This document shows positions 1-9,328 of a stretch of DNA of 64,000 bases, piece by piece; position 1 is the first letter of the stretch; each line of letters begins with the position of its first letter. The DNA lies in contig JAUSOY010000077.1 in NCBI GenBank assembly GCA_030656615.1, positions 1-64,000 on the forward strand, written 5' to 3'. Origin of the DNA: Bacteroidales bacterium (GTDB lineage: Bacteria > Bacteroidota > Bacteroidia > Bacteroidales > TTA-H9). The notes beneath the pieces were generated by a model. That model was not told the origin of the DNA and made no database searches. It saw nothing but the letters and a program-made list of their open reading frames with translations. A program made the position numbers and the translations under genes.

Positions 1-142
1 CATGCTCTCTTACTCCTCTGAAATGCTCTCTACAGCTATGTTCATCAGGAAACTCTTCGAAAAATTTGATTATATTCACGTCAAAAGATTTTCTATAAGA
101 TAGGAATTTATTTTTACCTGGCATAATTACGGACTAGCATAA

Positions 143-562
143 AAAATTATTATTGAAAAAGATGATTCATCGGAATATGGAGATAGTCAGATTAAAAATC
201 TTAAAATATTAATTGCCGAAGACGATGAAATATCTGAATTGTTGGTTTCGATAATTATGAAGGATTTTGGCAATCAAATACTAAAAGTAAGCACGGGCAG
301 TGAAGCAGTAGCCATATGCCACGACAATCCTGATATTGATTTGATTTTAATGGATATTCAAATGCCTAATTTAAATGGTTATGAGGCTACACGTCAAATA
401 AGGCAATTCAACAAAAAGGTAATTATTATTGCACAAACAGCCTATGGACTTTCCGGAGATAGAGAAAAGGCGATAGAAGCAGGCTGCAATGATTATATTT
501 CAAAACCGATTAACAAAAACGAGTTGAAGTCTTTAATATATAAAAACTTAAGGCAGGAGTAG
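143..562 (+). pseudogene. Receiver-domain remnant of a hybrid histidine kinase
   Basis: Reads as the C-terminal receiver (REC) domain of a hybrid sensor kinase that has lost its kinase part. The strand-1 segment KILIAEDDE with the acidic pocket lies at bases 203-229, followed by the phospho-acceptor in [10 protein letters not shown] and the conserved lysine in SKPI. The frame is closed by TAA at 140-142 and TAG at 101-103. No ATG, GTG or TTG lies upstream of the acidic pocket, and the first start (TTG at 239) would delete it. Between the two stops the frame reads EFIFTWHNYG, which resembles the FxFTLPY end of a kinase ATPase domain. I infer decay of a hybrid kinase; a rare ATT start giving a free receiver cannot be excluded. 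Confidence 0.6.
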
Positions 563-787
563 AATGCCTATCTGCATCCAAAGGCCTGGAAACTAAGCAT
601 AAGACGATAATACTAAGACTGTGATTAATAACGCCCATAACGAACTCTTGAATTAAAAGGAAGCCTTTCACCAACCTATGGGTTGATAAATCGTTTTATC
701 GGAACCATACTCGCCGGAGTTTTGAGCCACTCTTTTCATGTCAGAAAATCAAGCTGTATTTTATTTCCTTGACAGCGGATTCGCGAA

Positions 788-1855
788 TCATTGTTGTGAT
801 GATTCGTCTGTAATATCAAGCATTTTGTATTTTGCCTGGCGCATTTTCCAACGCTCGCGGGCGTACTCCTGCATATCCGAAATGGTATCCTTTTCGTCGA
901 TGATTTCAAACCCAAGCAGGGTTTCAATAATATCTTCCATAGTAACAATCCCGTCGGTTCCTCCGTATTCATCCACTACCAGCGCGATGTGTTCTTTGTT
1001 TTCGAGTAGTGTTTCCCAAACGGCAAAAAGGGGCTTAGTGGAAGGAACAACTACAATGGCGCGTTTTATATCTTTTAAGGTAAGACCGACGATGTCTTCT
1101 GCTAATTTTTCGAAAACGCTTTGCCTGAAAACGTAGCCAACAATATTTTCGTCAATTCCTGAAAAAACCGGGATACGTGAAAACCTTAGATAAGCCCTGT
1201 CTTTCAAAAAATCCTCCAGCTTCATCTTTTCGTCGGCAAGGGTGATTACAACCCGGGGTGTAAGTATCTCCGAAACTTTGATATTTTTCAAACGAATCAG
1301 GTTTTGGATGATTTTGTTTTCCTTCTCACCAAAAACACCTTCTTCGGTGCCAATATGTGCCAAGGCGGAAATCTCTTCCCTGTTTACAGTTTTATCATGC
1401 GATGAACGGGAAAACACTCTTGTAATAAATATGGATGCAAGCACCAGTGGATAAGTAATAAAGACCATAATTCGTATTATGAAGGCCGTGATGTTCAATA
1501 ATTCGCGCCAGTAATTTGCCCCAATCGTTTTAGGAATTATCTCTGTAATGACAAGTATCAAAATAGTTAAAACTGCCGATACCAAACCAAAATATGCTTC
1601 TCCAAAAACAAGAGTTGCCTGGGCTCCAACTCCTGCAGCTCCCACCGTGTGGGCAACAGTATTCAGCGACAGAATAGCCGAAAGAGGCTTATCGATGTTT
1701 TTCTTTAGCTTAAGAAAGTGGGATGCCGACTTTTTACCACTTTTTTCTTTTACCTTGAGATAAGAAATAGGGGTAGAAAGTAAAACCGCCTCTGCAATTG
1801 AGCAAAGAAACGAGATAATGAGAGCCAATAAGAGGTAAGCTATCAGTAGGAACAT
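788..1855 (-). CDS. CNNM/CBS-domain membrane protein (hemolysin-like family)
   Basis: Integral membrane protein of the CNNM (DUF21) family, linked in the literature to divalent-metal (Mg/Co) handling and often misnamed hemolysin. The first ~145 residues hold about four hydrophobic segments with the family signature ITEIIPKTIGANY. A paired CBS module follows (about residues 180-305), ending in the typical VVDEYGGTDGIVTMEDI. The C-terminal CorC/HlyC domain found in many relatives, including GldE in this window, is absent. The ATG at 1855 is chosen over an in-frame TTG at 1870 because a perfect promoter -7 box covers that TTG. The gene stands alone between a receiver remnant and a divergent secreted protein. 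Confidence 0.85.
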   Translation of the reverse strand: MFLLIAYLLLALIISFLCSIAEAVLLSTPISYLKVKEKSGKKSASHFLKLKKNIDKPLSAILSLNTVAHTVGAAGVGAQATLVFGEAYFGLVSAVLTILILVITEIIPKTIGANYWRELLNITAFIIRIMVFITYPLVLASIFITRVFSRSSHDKTVNREEISALAHIGTEEGVFGEKENKIIQNLIRLKNIKVSEILTPRVVITLADEKMKLEDFLKDRAYLRFSRIPVFSGIDENIVGYVFRQSVFEKLAEDIVGLTLKDIKRAIVVVPSTKPLFAVWETLLENKEHIALVVDEYGGTDGIVTMEDIIETLLGFEIIDEKDTISDMQEYARERWKMRQAKYKMLDITDESSQQ

Positions 1856-1867
1856 AAGTCTTTTTTT

Positions 1868-1875
1868 CAAAGATA
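1868..1875 (-). promoter_or_regulatory. Promoter -7 box TATCTTTG
   Basis: On the minus strand this reads TATCTTTG, a perfect match to the Bacteroidota TAnnTTTG box, about 13 bases before the ATG at 1855. It overlaps the upstream TTG, so that codon cannot be the start. Confidence 0.65.
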
Positions 1876-2058
1876 AGGATACTACGCCTAATCATCGAAA
1901 ATATCGTATTCAAATGATATTCGGATGGCCTTATGTGATAAAAGTCACATTTTTTTGAATGCTAGTGAACAACTGTCTGTTTTTTGATGTTATCTGTAAT
2001 TAGTCTAAATAAAAATAGAATAAATTTTAGTAAGTAAATTCTAACCAAACTTAGCTTT

Positions 2059-5000
2059 ATGAAAGACAGATACTCAATCCTCAACGAGCACAGTACTGGG
2101 GATACAAAAATGAATAGTGCAAGCTCTTCTTACCTAAATATTACAAGAAAAAGCTTATTTCTAACACTAGTAATTGGCTTTTTTTTATTGGGAACAGCAA
2201 TTGATTCAATCGCTAGTCATTACCGCCATGGTAATATGAGCTGGCGCCAAATTAGTGGCAATACCATCGAGTTTAAAATCAGTCAGGCTTATGCCAATTA
2301 TGGAAACTGGACGGTTGGCCAATCGGGTTACGGTGACTATTTATACTTTGGCGATGGTCAGGGCCAGAGTTTTGCCGTTACCATTACTTCGGTAAATACA
2401 ACGGAAGGTTGGTTCTATGGTGAAACAACCATAACGCATACATATCCTACGACAGGAAATTTTATCGCATACTTCAGCAGTTGTTGTCGTATTGGTAATT
2501 TGTCCAATAATGCCAACGGTTATTGGAGAGTGCAAACCATCGTAAATGTTGGAAACGGAAATAATTCTCCGGTTTCTACTTTGCCTCCTCTGGTTAACTT
2601 ACCTCAGGGTCTGGGTTCTGCAAGTTTTCAGATTCCTGCTTTCGATCAGGACGGAAACACCTTATCATACCGCCTTGCAAATAGCACCGAAATGGGCGGT
2701 GGCTCAAACCCCGCCGGACTATCTGTAAACCCTTCATCTGGATTGGTTACCTATAATACCATTGGGAAATCGGTTGGCCAATTATTCAGCGCTGCTATTG
2801 TTGTAGCCGATGGCTTTACGGAAGTTACCATTGACTTCATTATTAAGATTACCCTACAGTCTACTGCTCCGGTATTTGATTATGCTGTAACTCCGGCCAG
2901 CGGAACAGTTTATCAGGTTTCACCGGGCCAGAACGTTAGCTTTTCAATTAAGGCTACCGATCAGGATGTGGGTGATAATGTTACTCTGCAAGGAATTGGA
3001 ATGCCGGTTGGTGTTACCATGATTCCTGCCTTACCCGCCTCAGGAAATCCTGTACAAAGCAGTTTTAACTGGACACCAAGCAATCTGAATCTGGGTACCA
3101 ATGTTATTAATTTTATTGCTCAGGATAATCAGGGCGTACAGGCGTCAAGTTCCGTTACTATTTTGGTAAGTCTGAAGCCGTTATTTGTAGTGCCCCCGAC
3201 ACCTGTTGCCAATTCTTATGTTTCAGTAGTTCCTGGACAGGCGGTTTCGGCAAATATTCTTGCCATCGACCCTGATCCCCTCGATTTGGTTGTTATCAGT
3301 GCGGTTCAGCTTCCTGCAGGAATGAGTTTTTCTCCTGCTCTGCCAACCGCCGGTGGAAACCCTGTAAATACCAATCTTTCGTGGACGCCTGTTGCATCGC
3401 AGTGGGGTCATCAGATGGTTAAACTAAAAGCGACCGATACCTATAATGATTTTGTTAATCATGCTTTCGAGTACGTAGTGAATACGCCTCCTGTATTTGC
3501 CTCGCTGCCTGTTAGCACTGTTACCGTTGGCGCAAGCTATACCTATAACATTGAAGCGACTGATTCGGATATTCCTTATGGTGATGCAGTAAGCATTGTT
3601 TCTTCAGCTTCGCTGCCTTCATGGTTAAGTCTGCAAAGTACTGGAAATGGTACTGCAACCTTAAGTGGTTCGCCGGTACTGGCCGATGCGGGTGATTATA
3701 CCATTACTTTGATGGCTGAAGATATTCACCATCATGCTTCAGCAACTATTCCCTTACAAACGTTCACAATTACCGTGAATCCTTGTAATATCGTTCTGTC
3801 AGAAATTCATACCATCGAAAATTGTGTTGGGTCTGCTGATGCCTCCATTGATGTTACGGGAAGTGGCGTTAACATGCCTGCCACTTATTCGTGGAATGGA
3901 CCGGATGGATTTATTGCAAGTACCGAAGATATTTCGGGCCTCACAAAAGGAGTTTATACTCTTGATGTGGTGGATGCATTTGGATGCACAGCAAATCTTT
4001 CGGTTACAATTATTCAGGAAGACAACACCTATCCGACGGCTATTGCTCAGGATATTACGGCTTATCTCGATATCAATGGAAACGTCTCGATTACTGCCGC
4101 TCAGGTAGATAATGGATCATTTGATAATTGTGGTATTGCATCCTTGGTGCTAAACAAAACTGCTTTCAGTTGTTCTGATATTGGTGAGAATACGATTACA
4201 CTAACAGCTACCGATGTTCATGGTAATGTAAACAGTGCCACGGCCGAAGTCATTGTAATCGATAGTATTGCTCCACTAGCTCTTTGTAAGACGGCCACAT
4301 TAACGCTAAACGCGGGAAGTGCCTTGTTAACGCCTCAAATGGTTGATAATGGCTCTAATGATGCCTGCGGAATTCGCTCACTAAGTGTTAGTCCTGCTAC
4401 ATTTGACTGCTCTAACATTGGAGTAAATGAAGTTATTTTAACCGTCACGGACAATAATGGCAATGTTTCGACTTGCAACACTTCGGTGACCATTGTGGGA
4501 GAAATTCCAAGCTGTTTTATTACCCTTGCTTTGGCGAACAATATCTATACCGGTGGCGATGGTAAAACCATTTTCCTCGGATACGGACCACAGTCACTTA
4601 CTGCCAGTGTTAATGCAAGTGGTGGTGCACCTTTTACATATAGCTGGGACGGTGGAAACGGATACCTGAGTTCAACAACTTCAGCTAATCCTGTTTTTAC
4701 ACCAACTGCAGAAGGTATTTATACGCTAATTGCCACAGTAACTAATGCTTATGGATGCCAGACCAGCTGTGAAGTCAGTATTTGTGTACTCGACATCCGC
4801 GCAGGTGGTAACGGAAATAATGCCAAGGTTTATCTCTGTCATGTTCCCAACGGAAATCCGAACAATCCTCAGACACTGAAAGTTAGCGTTAACGCGGTTC
4901 CTGCTCATTTAGGAAATCATGCCGGCGACCGTCTCGGACATTGTGATCAGAGTTGTGGAAGTATTTCCGGAAACAAATCTGTTTTCATTAATGCTATTGA

Positions 5001-5265
5001 TGGTGACGATCATGATCATGAAGCATCGGTCAATGTTTATCCTAATCCTTCCAGTACTACGTTTAACTTTATACTTGAATCGCACAGCGACGAATTGCTG
5101 AGTCTGTATGTTTTTGAAGCCTCAGGAAGATTGTTGATTTCGCGTGAAAACATAACTCCCAATGATGAAATTAGTTTTGGTGAGAATTTGCCGGTTGGCG
5201 TAATCTATGCTAAAATTATTCAGGGTGATTTTGTGAAGACCGTGAAGATTGTAAAAACCAGGTAA
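2059..5265 (+). CDS. Large secreted surface protein with Ig/cadherin-like repeats and T9SS sorting domain
   Basis: Secreted multidomain protein of 1068 residues. A signal peptide precedes the cleavage region SIAS and a mature start of HYRHGNMSW; the ATG at 2110 gives a more normal signal peptide than the ATG at 2059. An all-beta domain opening HYRHG is followed by several Ig/cadherin-like repeats with the sequence GLSVNPSSGLVTY, two HYR-like modules with paired cysteines (AxDNGSxDxCGIxSL around residues 690-820), a PKD-like module, and a C-terminal T9SS sorting domain with VNVYPNPSSTTF and the end VKTVKIVKTR. An adhesin or matrix role is inferred from architecture only. A strong terminator follows 18 bases after the stop. 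No carbohydrate-active catalytic domain is visible. Confidence 0.85.
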   Translation: MKDRYSILNEHSTGDTKMNSASSSYLNITRKSLFLTLVIGFFLLGTAIDSIASHYRHGNMSWRQISGNTIEFKISQAYANYGNWTVGQSGYGDYLYFGDGQGQSFAVTITSVNTTEGWFYGETTITHTYPTTGNFIAYFSSCCRIGNLSNNANGYWRVQTIVNVGNGNNSPVSTLPPLVNLPQGLGSASFQIPAFDQDGNTLSYRLANSTEMGGGSNPAGLSVNPSSGLVTYNTIGKSVGQLFSAAIVVADGFTEVTIDFIIKITLQSTAPVFDYAVTPASGTVYQVSPGQNVSFSIKATDQDVGDNVTLQGIGMPVGVTMIPALPASGNPVQSSFNWTPSNLNLGTNVINFIAQDNQGVQASSSVTILVSLKPLFVVPPTPVANSYVSVVPGQAVSANILAIDPDPLDLVVISAVQLPAGMSFSPALPTAGGNPVNTNLSWTPVASQWGHQMVKLKATDTYNDFVNHAFEYVVNTPPVFASLPVSTVTVGASYTYNIEATDSDIPYGDAVSIVSSASLPSWLSLQSTGNGTATLSGSPVLADAGDYTITLMAEDIHHHASATIPLQTFTITVNPCNIVLSEIHTIENCVGSADASIDVTGSGVNMPATYSWNGPDGFIASTEDISGLTKGVYTLDVVDAFGCTANLSVTIIQEDNTYPTAIAQDITAYLDINGNVSITAAQVDNGSFDNCGIASLVLNKTAFSCSDIGENTITLTATDVHGNVNSATAEVIVIDSIAPLALCKTATLTLNAGSALLTPQMVDNGSNDACGIRSLSVSPATFDCSNIGVNEVILTVTDNNGNVSTCNTSVTIVGEIPSCFITLALANNIYTGGDGKTIFLGYGPQSLTASVNASGGAPFTYSWDGGNGYLSSTTSANPVFTPTAEGIYTLIATVTNAYGCQTSCEVSICVLDIRAGGNGNNAKVYLCHVPNGNPNNPQTLKVSVNAVPAHLGNHAGDRLGHCDQSCGSISGNKSVFINAIDGDDHDHEASVNVYPNPSSTTFNFILESHSDELLSLYVFEASGRLLISRENITPNDEISFGENLPVGVIYAKIIQGDFVKTVKIVKTR

Positions 5266-5283
5266 ATACAGTTTTTATCTTTC

Positions 5284-5319
5284 AAAAAGGAGCCACCCGT
5301 TTTCGGGGGCTCCTTTTTG
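5284..5319 (+). terminator. Rho-independent terminator after the surface protein
   Basis: Hairpin with arms AGGAGCCACCCG and CGGGGGCTCCT around a TTTT loop, flanked by an A run before and a T run after, just past the stop at 5265. Confidence 0.9.
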
Positions 5320-5587
5320 TTTTATCAGGGATTATTCAGATTAAACAGAACTTATAAAGGGAAGAGATGTGGTAATAAATTTTAGTTCAAAAGATTACAG
5401 GATATAAAAATATGTTTTTATATTTGGTGAAGCATCCTTTGGTCCTTTTTGGATTGCGATAGCGAATTGTTTATTACAGGCCGATGGTGGATTTCTTTAA
5501 CTAACATCTAAAAAGCTGACTACAAATATATTATTAGTATCGTGTAAGATGACTCGTTAACACCTATGCAAAAAAAACGTGCGGGCA
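5320..5587 (+). other. Intergenic stretch, nothing coding seen
   Basis: Together with the terminator this is a 322-base gap. It is AT-rich, with one isolated TATATTTG at 5419-5426 that could be a -7 box, though it lies about 160 bases before the next start. No small gene, tRNA or repeat was recognised. Confidence 0.5.
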
Positions 5588-7024
5588 ATGACTCTGGGAA
5601 ATAATTTCCTACATAACGAACCGAAATTTATTAAAATAACTAGACGAAGACTAGTTGTTGGAATATTAATTGGATTGGGGTATTCTTTCGCATTTTATTC
5701 ATTTTTGTACCTGATTAGAGAAGTTTTTAGAGTCCTTTCAGTTACCGTGACGTATGATATATGGATTCTTACAGATAATGAAGTGTATTTTTACAATCTA
5801 TTCTTTGCTTTTGTATCAGCTATTCTTTCTCAATCAGTTTGTTTCACATTCTGGGTTGACCGACCAAAACAGATATTTGGAAAACAAAATCTTCGAAAGA
5901 CATCAATTGTAAATGACCAAAGAGTCTTAAACTGGTACTTTTTAAGCTGGTTTTCAAAACTGGCAGTTGCTTTCGGAATTTTGTTTGGGCTTGCATGTAA
6001 GAGTAGTTTTTATACTTTCAGCCTTTACCCCGATTACAATTATATTTTCATTCTAATTGTCATCGTTTTATTCTTACAAACATGGAATACAATGCGGTTG
6101 ACATTTATACGAAAAAGCTTAAAATGGATGTTGTTTTCAACTGTTATTGTATCTGTGGTTGCTTTGTGTTTGTCAAGAGTAAACTTAGTTGATTACAAAG
6201 CAATCAACAATAATTATCTTCAAAAAAATATTTATCATAAATACAACCTTGAATTACCTGAAACAGATAATTATGAAAGACTTTGGAATAGTTCATTAAT
6301 AGAGAATATCTATGTAGTTAAAACAAAGGAGCAACAATCGGATTCTGGATTTGTTATCGTTTTTGACAATGTAAGAATCCCTCTGGAAAAATTACATGAA
6401 AAGATTAGGGATTGGCAATCAATGAGAGATGAAGGGCAAATTTCTAACATGGTTTATTTATTGCATATTCATAAAATGGTGAAGATGAATTTTGTAAATC
6501 AAATTAAAAATGAATTATCAAAATCAGGTGTCAGAAGGATTAATTATGCAGTTATCCCAAATAATCCAGAATATGACAAAAGATACTATCGCGACTTTTC
6601 ATTTCCAACCAGAATTGCAAACCAGAATTCTGATTGGATCAAGCCATTAGGGATTTATAATGGAATGAGTAAACATCAAAATATTATCGAGATTAAGCAA
6701 ACAGATCCAGGGAAGAACTACATTAACAAGTCAATTGTAGAATCAAACCAAATTTGTCAAACAATTAAAATTCTAATTCAGAGAAATCCCGATTATGTAA
6801 TCAAATTTTATATTAACGACAGTGTTAATTTTTCTGATTATTTTAATGTCTTGTCTAGTTCGGACGAAGCAGTCCATGAACTAAGAAATGAATATTCAGA
6901 AATGAATTATTCAAGGCAATTCTACGGGCGGGACTCTGAAAAGCAAGAAGAAATCAGTGATAAATATCCTCTACGTATTATTGAGTTGACAACGGAAATA
7001 ATTAAAACAGCTGAAAATAAATAG
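5588..7024 (+). CDS. Multipass membrane protein with tandem ExbD/TolR-like domains
   Basis: A 478-residue protein of unusual build. About five hydrophobic segments fill residues 20-205. A first soluble domain (about 235-330) has an ExbD-like pattern: VRIPLEKLHEKIRDW, then VKMNFVNQIKNELSKSGVRRINYAVIP. A second (about 370-475) resembles the tail of Bacteroidota ExbD proteins: PDYVIKFYINDSVNFSDYF, then LRNEYSEMNYSRQF and KYPLRIIEL. ExbD normally has one membrane anchor and works with ExbB and TonB. Here no ExbB or TonB lies nearby and the N-terminus is multipass. ATG 5588 is preferred over GTG 5579. Codon use is more AT-rich than in the flanking housekeeping genes. The ExbD likeness is my reading by eye; coupling to an ion gradient is inference. 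Confidence 0.5.
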   Translation: MTLGNNFLHNEPKFIKITRRRLVVGILIGLGYSFAFYSFLYLIREVFRVLSVTVTYDIWILTDNEVYFYNLFFAFVSAILSQSVCFTFWVDRPKQIFGKQNLRKTSIVNDQRVLNWYFLSWFSKLAVAFGILFGLACKSSFYTFSLYPDYNYIFILIVIVLFLQTWNTMRLTFIRKSLKWMLFSTVIVSVVALCLSRVNLVDYKAINNNYLQKNIYHKYNLELPETDNYERLWNSSLIENIYVVKTKEQQSDSGFVIVFDNVRIPLEKLHEKIRDWQSMRDEGQISNMVYLLHIHKMVKMNFVNQIKNELSKSGVRRINYAVIPNNPEYDKRYYRDFSFPTRIANQNSDWIKPLGIYNGMSKHQNIIEIKQTDPGKNYINKSIVESNQICQTIKILIQRNPDYVIKFYINDSVNFSDYFNVLSSSDEAVHELRNEYSEMNYSRQFYGRDSEKQEEISDKYPLRIIELTTEIIKTAENK

Positions 7025-7209
7025 GGTGTTACAATATGTAATTTTAAAAATAGGTTCATTGGTATTGCGGTACCAGATTACCGCTCATTCTTTTGTCATT
7101 ATTTGGACAGAGAATCACACGCAAATCGCACTAAGACATGCATCATTTGCCAGACACCACATTAATAATTTAACAAAACATTTGGGTAAGAATAACAATA
7201 TTTACTACT

Positions 7210-8526
7210 ATGAAGAGAAAAGCTTTTTTAAGCCCAATGCAAAAATTTATTCAAGCTGAAAGTTTTAGTGGTATAATTCTTTTCATCGCCATGGCTCTCG
7301 CTTTGATACTTTCCAACTCGCCAATCCGTGATTATTTTAGCTCAATCTGGGATTATGAAATTGGAATCAAATCGGATAATTTCCAATTGGTTAAACCATT
7401 AATATTATGGATAAATGATGGTTTAATGGCGATTTTCTTTTTTCTGATTGGCCTTGAAATAAAAAGGGAAATTCTTATAGGCGAGCTAAACTCGTTAAAA
7501 AAGGCATCATTGCCAATTTTTGCTGCTATTGGTGGAATGCTTATCCCTCTTTCTCTGTATTTAGTTCTGAATGATAGTTCTGAAACGCTAAATGGATGGG
7601 GTATTTCAATGGCTACTGATATTGCCTTTACTCTGGCCATATTAAAGCTTCTTGGAAAAAAAGTGCCTTTCAGTCTAAAAATATTTCTTACAGCATTTGC
7701 CATTATTGATGACATCGGTGCTGTACTTGTAATCGCTCTGTTTTATACGGGTGACATTTCCTGGTTCCTTCTATTATATGCAGGAATATTGCTTTTAGTT
7801 CTTTATGCCTTATCATTTTTTAAAATTCATAACAAAATTATCTTGCTGGTTTTTGGAATTGTAATTTGGATTCTTTTTCTTAAGTCAGGTGTACATCCTA
7901 CGATTGCTGGGATATTACTCGCATTTGCAGTTCCGATTAGACAAAGAATCAATGAATTTCAATACGTAGAGAAACTAAAAAAAACTATTCATAAGTTAAC
8001 GAAATCAATAAATACAAATAGTTTACCCCTGCTAACCAAGAAGCAGATAAAAGAAATAGACGTTCTTGAAGATTGGACCAGAAAATTTCAATCGCCTTTA
8101 CAGCAGCTCGAATATCGCTTACATCATTGGGTAGCATTTCTGATTATGCCTGTTTTTGCTCTTTCAAATGCAGGAATTTATTTCTCAAATGCGATGATTA
8201 TTGACGCTTCATTGGCTTTGAATTTGGCCGTATCATTGTTTTTAGGAAAAGCAATCGGGGTTTCTGTTTTTTCCTATTTGAGTATTAAACTAAAAATTGC
8301 AGCACTTCCCAAGCATACAAATTTCATTGATATTATTGGTGTAGCCGTGTTATCGGGTGTTGGTTTTACAATGTCATTATTTATTGGAGGTTTGGCATTT
8401 AATACCAATGATGTTTTCATGAATTCGGCAAAAATTGGAATTATTGCTGGTTCAATTGTTTCGGGAATTGTAGGATATATAATATTAAGACAGTCGATAG
8501 CAAGAAAGGCAGTATCCAATAAATAG
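7210..8526 (+). CDS. nhaA: Na+/H+ antiporter NhaA
   Basis: Exchanges sodium for protons across the inner membrane for pH and salt homeostasis. The 438 residues cover the whole NhaA family, with about twelve membrane segments. Diagnostic features are IKREILIGEL after TM2, the ATDIAFTLAIL segment, and the paired transport aspartates in FAIIDDIGAV (about residues 157-158). A loop of ~75 residues (about 245-320) between TM8 and TM9 is longer than in E. coli NhaA. The gene is preceded by a 185-base non-coding stretch and followed by a VOC gene with its own promoter. It fits with the sodium-pumping decarboxylase and sodium:solute symporter elsewhere in the window. Confidence 0.95.
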   Translation: MKRKAFLSPMQKFIQAESFSGIILFIAMALALILSNSPIRDYFSSIWDYEIGIKSDNFQLVKPLILWINDGLMAIFFFLIGLEIKREILIGELNSLKKASLPIFAAIGGMLIPLSLYLVLNDSSETLNGWGISMATDIAFTLAILKLLGKKVPFSLKIFLTAFAIIDDIGAVLVIALFYTGDISWFLLLYAGILLLVLYALSFFKIHNKIILLVFGIVIWILFLKSGVHPTIAGILLAFAVPIRQRINEFQYVEKLKKTIHKLTKSINTNSLPLLTKKQIKEIDVLEDWTRKFQSPLQQLEYRLHHWVAFLIMPVFALSNAGIYFSNAMIIDASLALNLAVSLFLGKAIGVSVFSYLSIKLKIAALPKHTNFIDIIGVAVLSGVGFTMSLFIGGLAFNTNDVFMNSAKIGIIAGSIVSGIVGYIILRQSIARKAVSNK

Positions 8527-8632
8527 AACGCTGAGTGGATTCCGTATGCTGTACCATTACATGGCAGCCTAACAGGCGAACCGACTGTAAATAACAGCTA
8601 GGCAAAATGAACAAAAAAGTATTGGCAATTTT

Positions 8633-8640
8633 TATATTTG
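8633..8640 (+). promoter_or_regulatory. Promoter -7 box TATATTTG
   Basis: Perfect TAnnTTTG match 24 bases before the VOC gene; no convincing -33 TTTG. Confidence 0.55.
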
Positions 8641-8663
8641 CAAACGATAAATAAACATATATA

Positions 8664-9113
8664 ATGGAAGAACAAAAAAGCGAACCGGCGTACACCAGTT
8701 CAACGAACGACATAAGCCCTAAAGTAACCGGAATTGGAGGGATTTTCTTTTATTCTGATAATCTGAAGGAAACAAATGAGTGGTACACAAAAAATTTAGG
8801 GATTGAAATAAATGATTGGGGTTCATCGAGTTTCGAATCCAGAAACATTAACAAACCCGACGAGATAAATTCCCTTCAGTGGAAACCTTTCGAAAAAGGA
8901 GATGATTATTTTTCCCCATCCAAAAAGGATTTTATGATTAACTACCAGGTTCAGAATCTTGAAGGACTTGTAGACAAACTCAAAGAAAATGGAGTAAGCA
9001 TACTTGATAGTATTGTTACTTACGATTTCGGGAAATTCATACACATTATGGACCCAGAAGGCAACAAAATTGAATTATGGGAACCTATCTTCAATGAGCA
9101 AGACAGGCAGTAA
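8664..9113 (+). CDS. VOC (glyoxalase/bleomycin-resistance) family protein
   Basis: Small 149-residue protein of the vicinal oxygen chelate fold. It opens with VTGIGGIFFYSDN and NEWYTKNLGIEI and closes with the family motif IMDPEGNKIELWEP, which carries the usual metal-ligand glutamate. The sequence VYDFGKFIHIMDPEGN type ending is seen in glyoxalase-like subfamilies. The substrate cannot be told: family members include lyases, dioxygenases and resistance proteins. It is a single gene with its own -7 box and no partner. Confidence 0.8.
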   Translation: MEEQKSEPAYTSSTNDISPKVTGIGGIFFYSDNLKETNEWYTKNLGIEINDWGSSSFESRNINKPDEINSLQWKPFEKGDDYFSPSKKDFMINYQVQNLEGLVDKLKENGVSILDSIVTYDFGKFIHIMDPEGNKIELWEPIFNEQDRQ

Positions 9114-9272
9114 GTTTGTACGATAATTTTTTGGGATAGACGGACTCAATCGGACTGAAGAGAAAGCCAAGCGCAAGATAAATGGATCTCTGAACGATCA
9201 GTAATTCCCTTTCCGCCTTTTCGGAAATCAGCACTGAGTTCTCCATCCAACTTTTATTGACCTCATTTCAAT

Positions 9273-9305
9273 AAAAACCCGGAAAGATTGACGGGTCTTT
9301 CCGGG
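9273..9305 (-). terminator. Rho-independent terminator of the minus-strand propeller gene
   Basis: Perfect 10-base arms CCCGGAAAGA and TCTTTCCGGG around an 8-base loop. Read on the minus strand the hairpin is followed by a T run (the A run at 9273-9277). It lies 24 bases past the stop at 9329. Confidence 0.85.
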
Positions 9306-9328
9306 CTGTTTCGTATGCGGGAACAAAA

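Noticed and set aside
784-806. 8-bp hairpin at the end of the CNNM gene as a terminator
   Set aside because: It includes the stop codon and lacks a T run on the minus strand.
7058-7073. TGGTA...TACCA inverted repeat before nhaA as an insertion-sequence end
   Set aside because: Five-base arms only, with no transposase or target duplication.
7026-7259. 77-codon frame between the ExbD-like gene and nhaA
   Set aside because: Overlaps the nhaA start by 50 bases, and the product has no family or hydrophobic pattern that makes sense.
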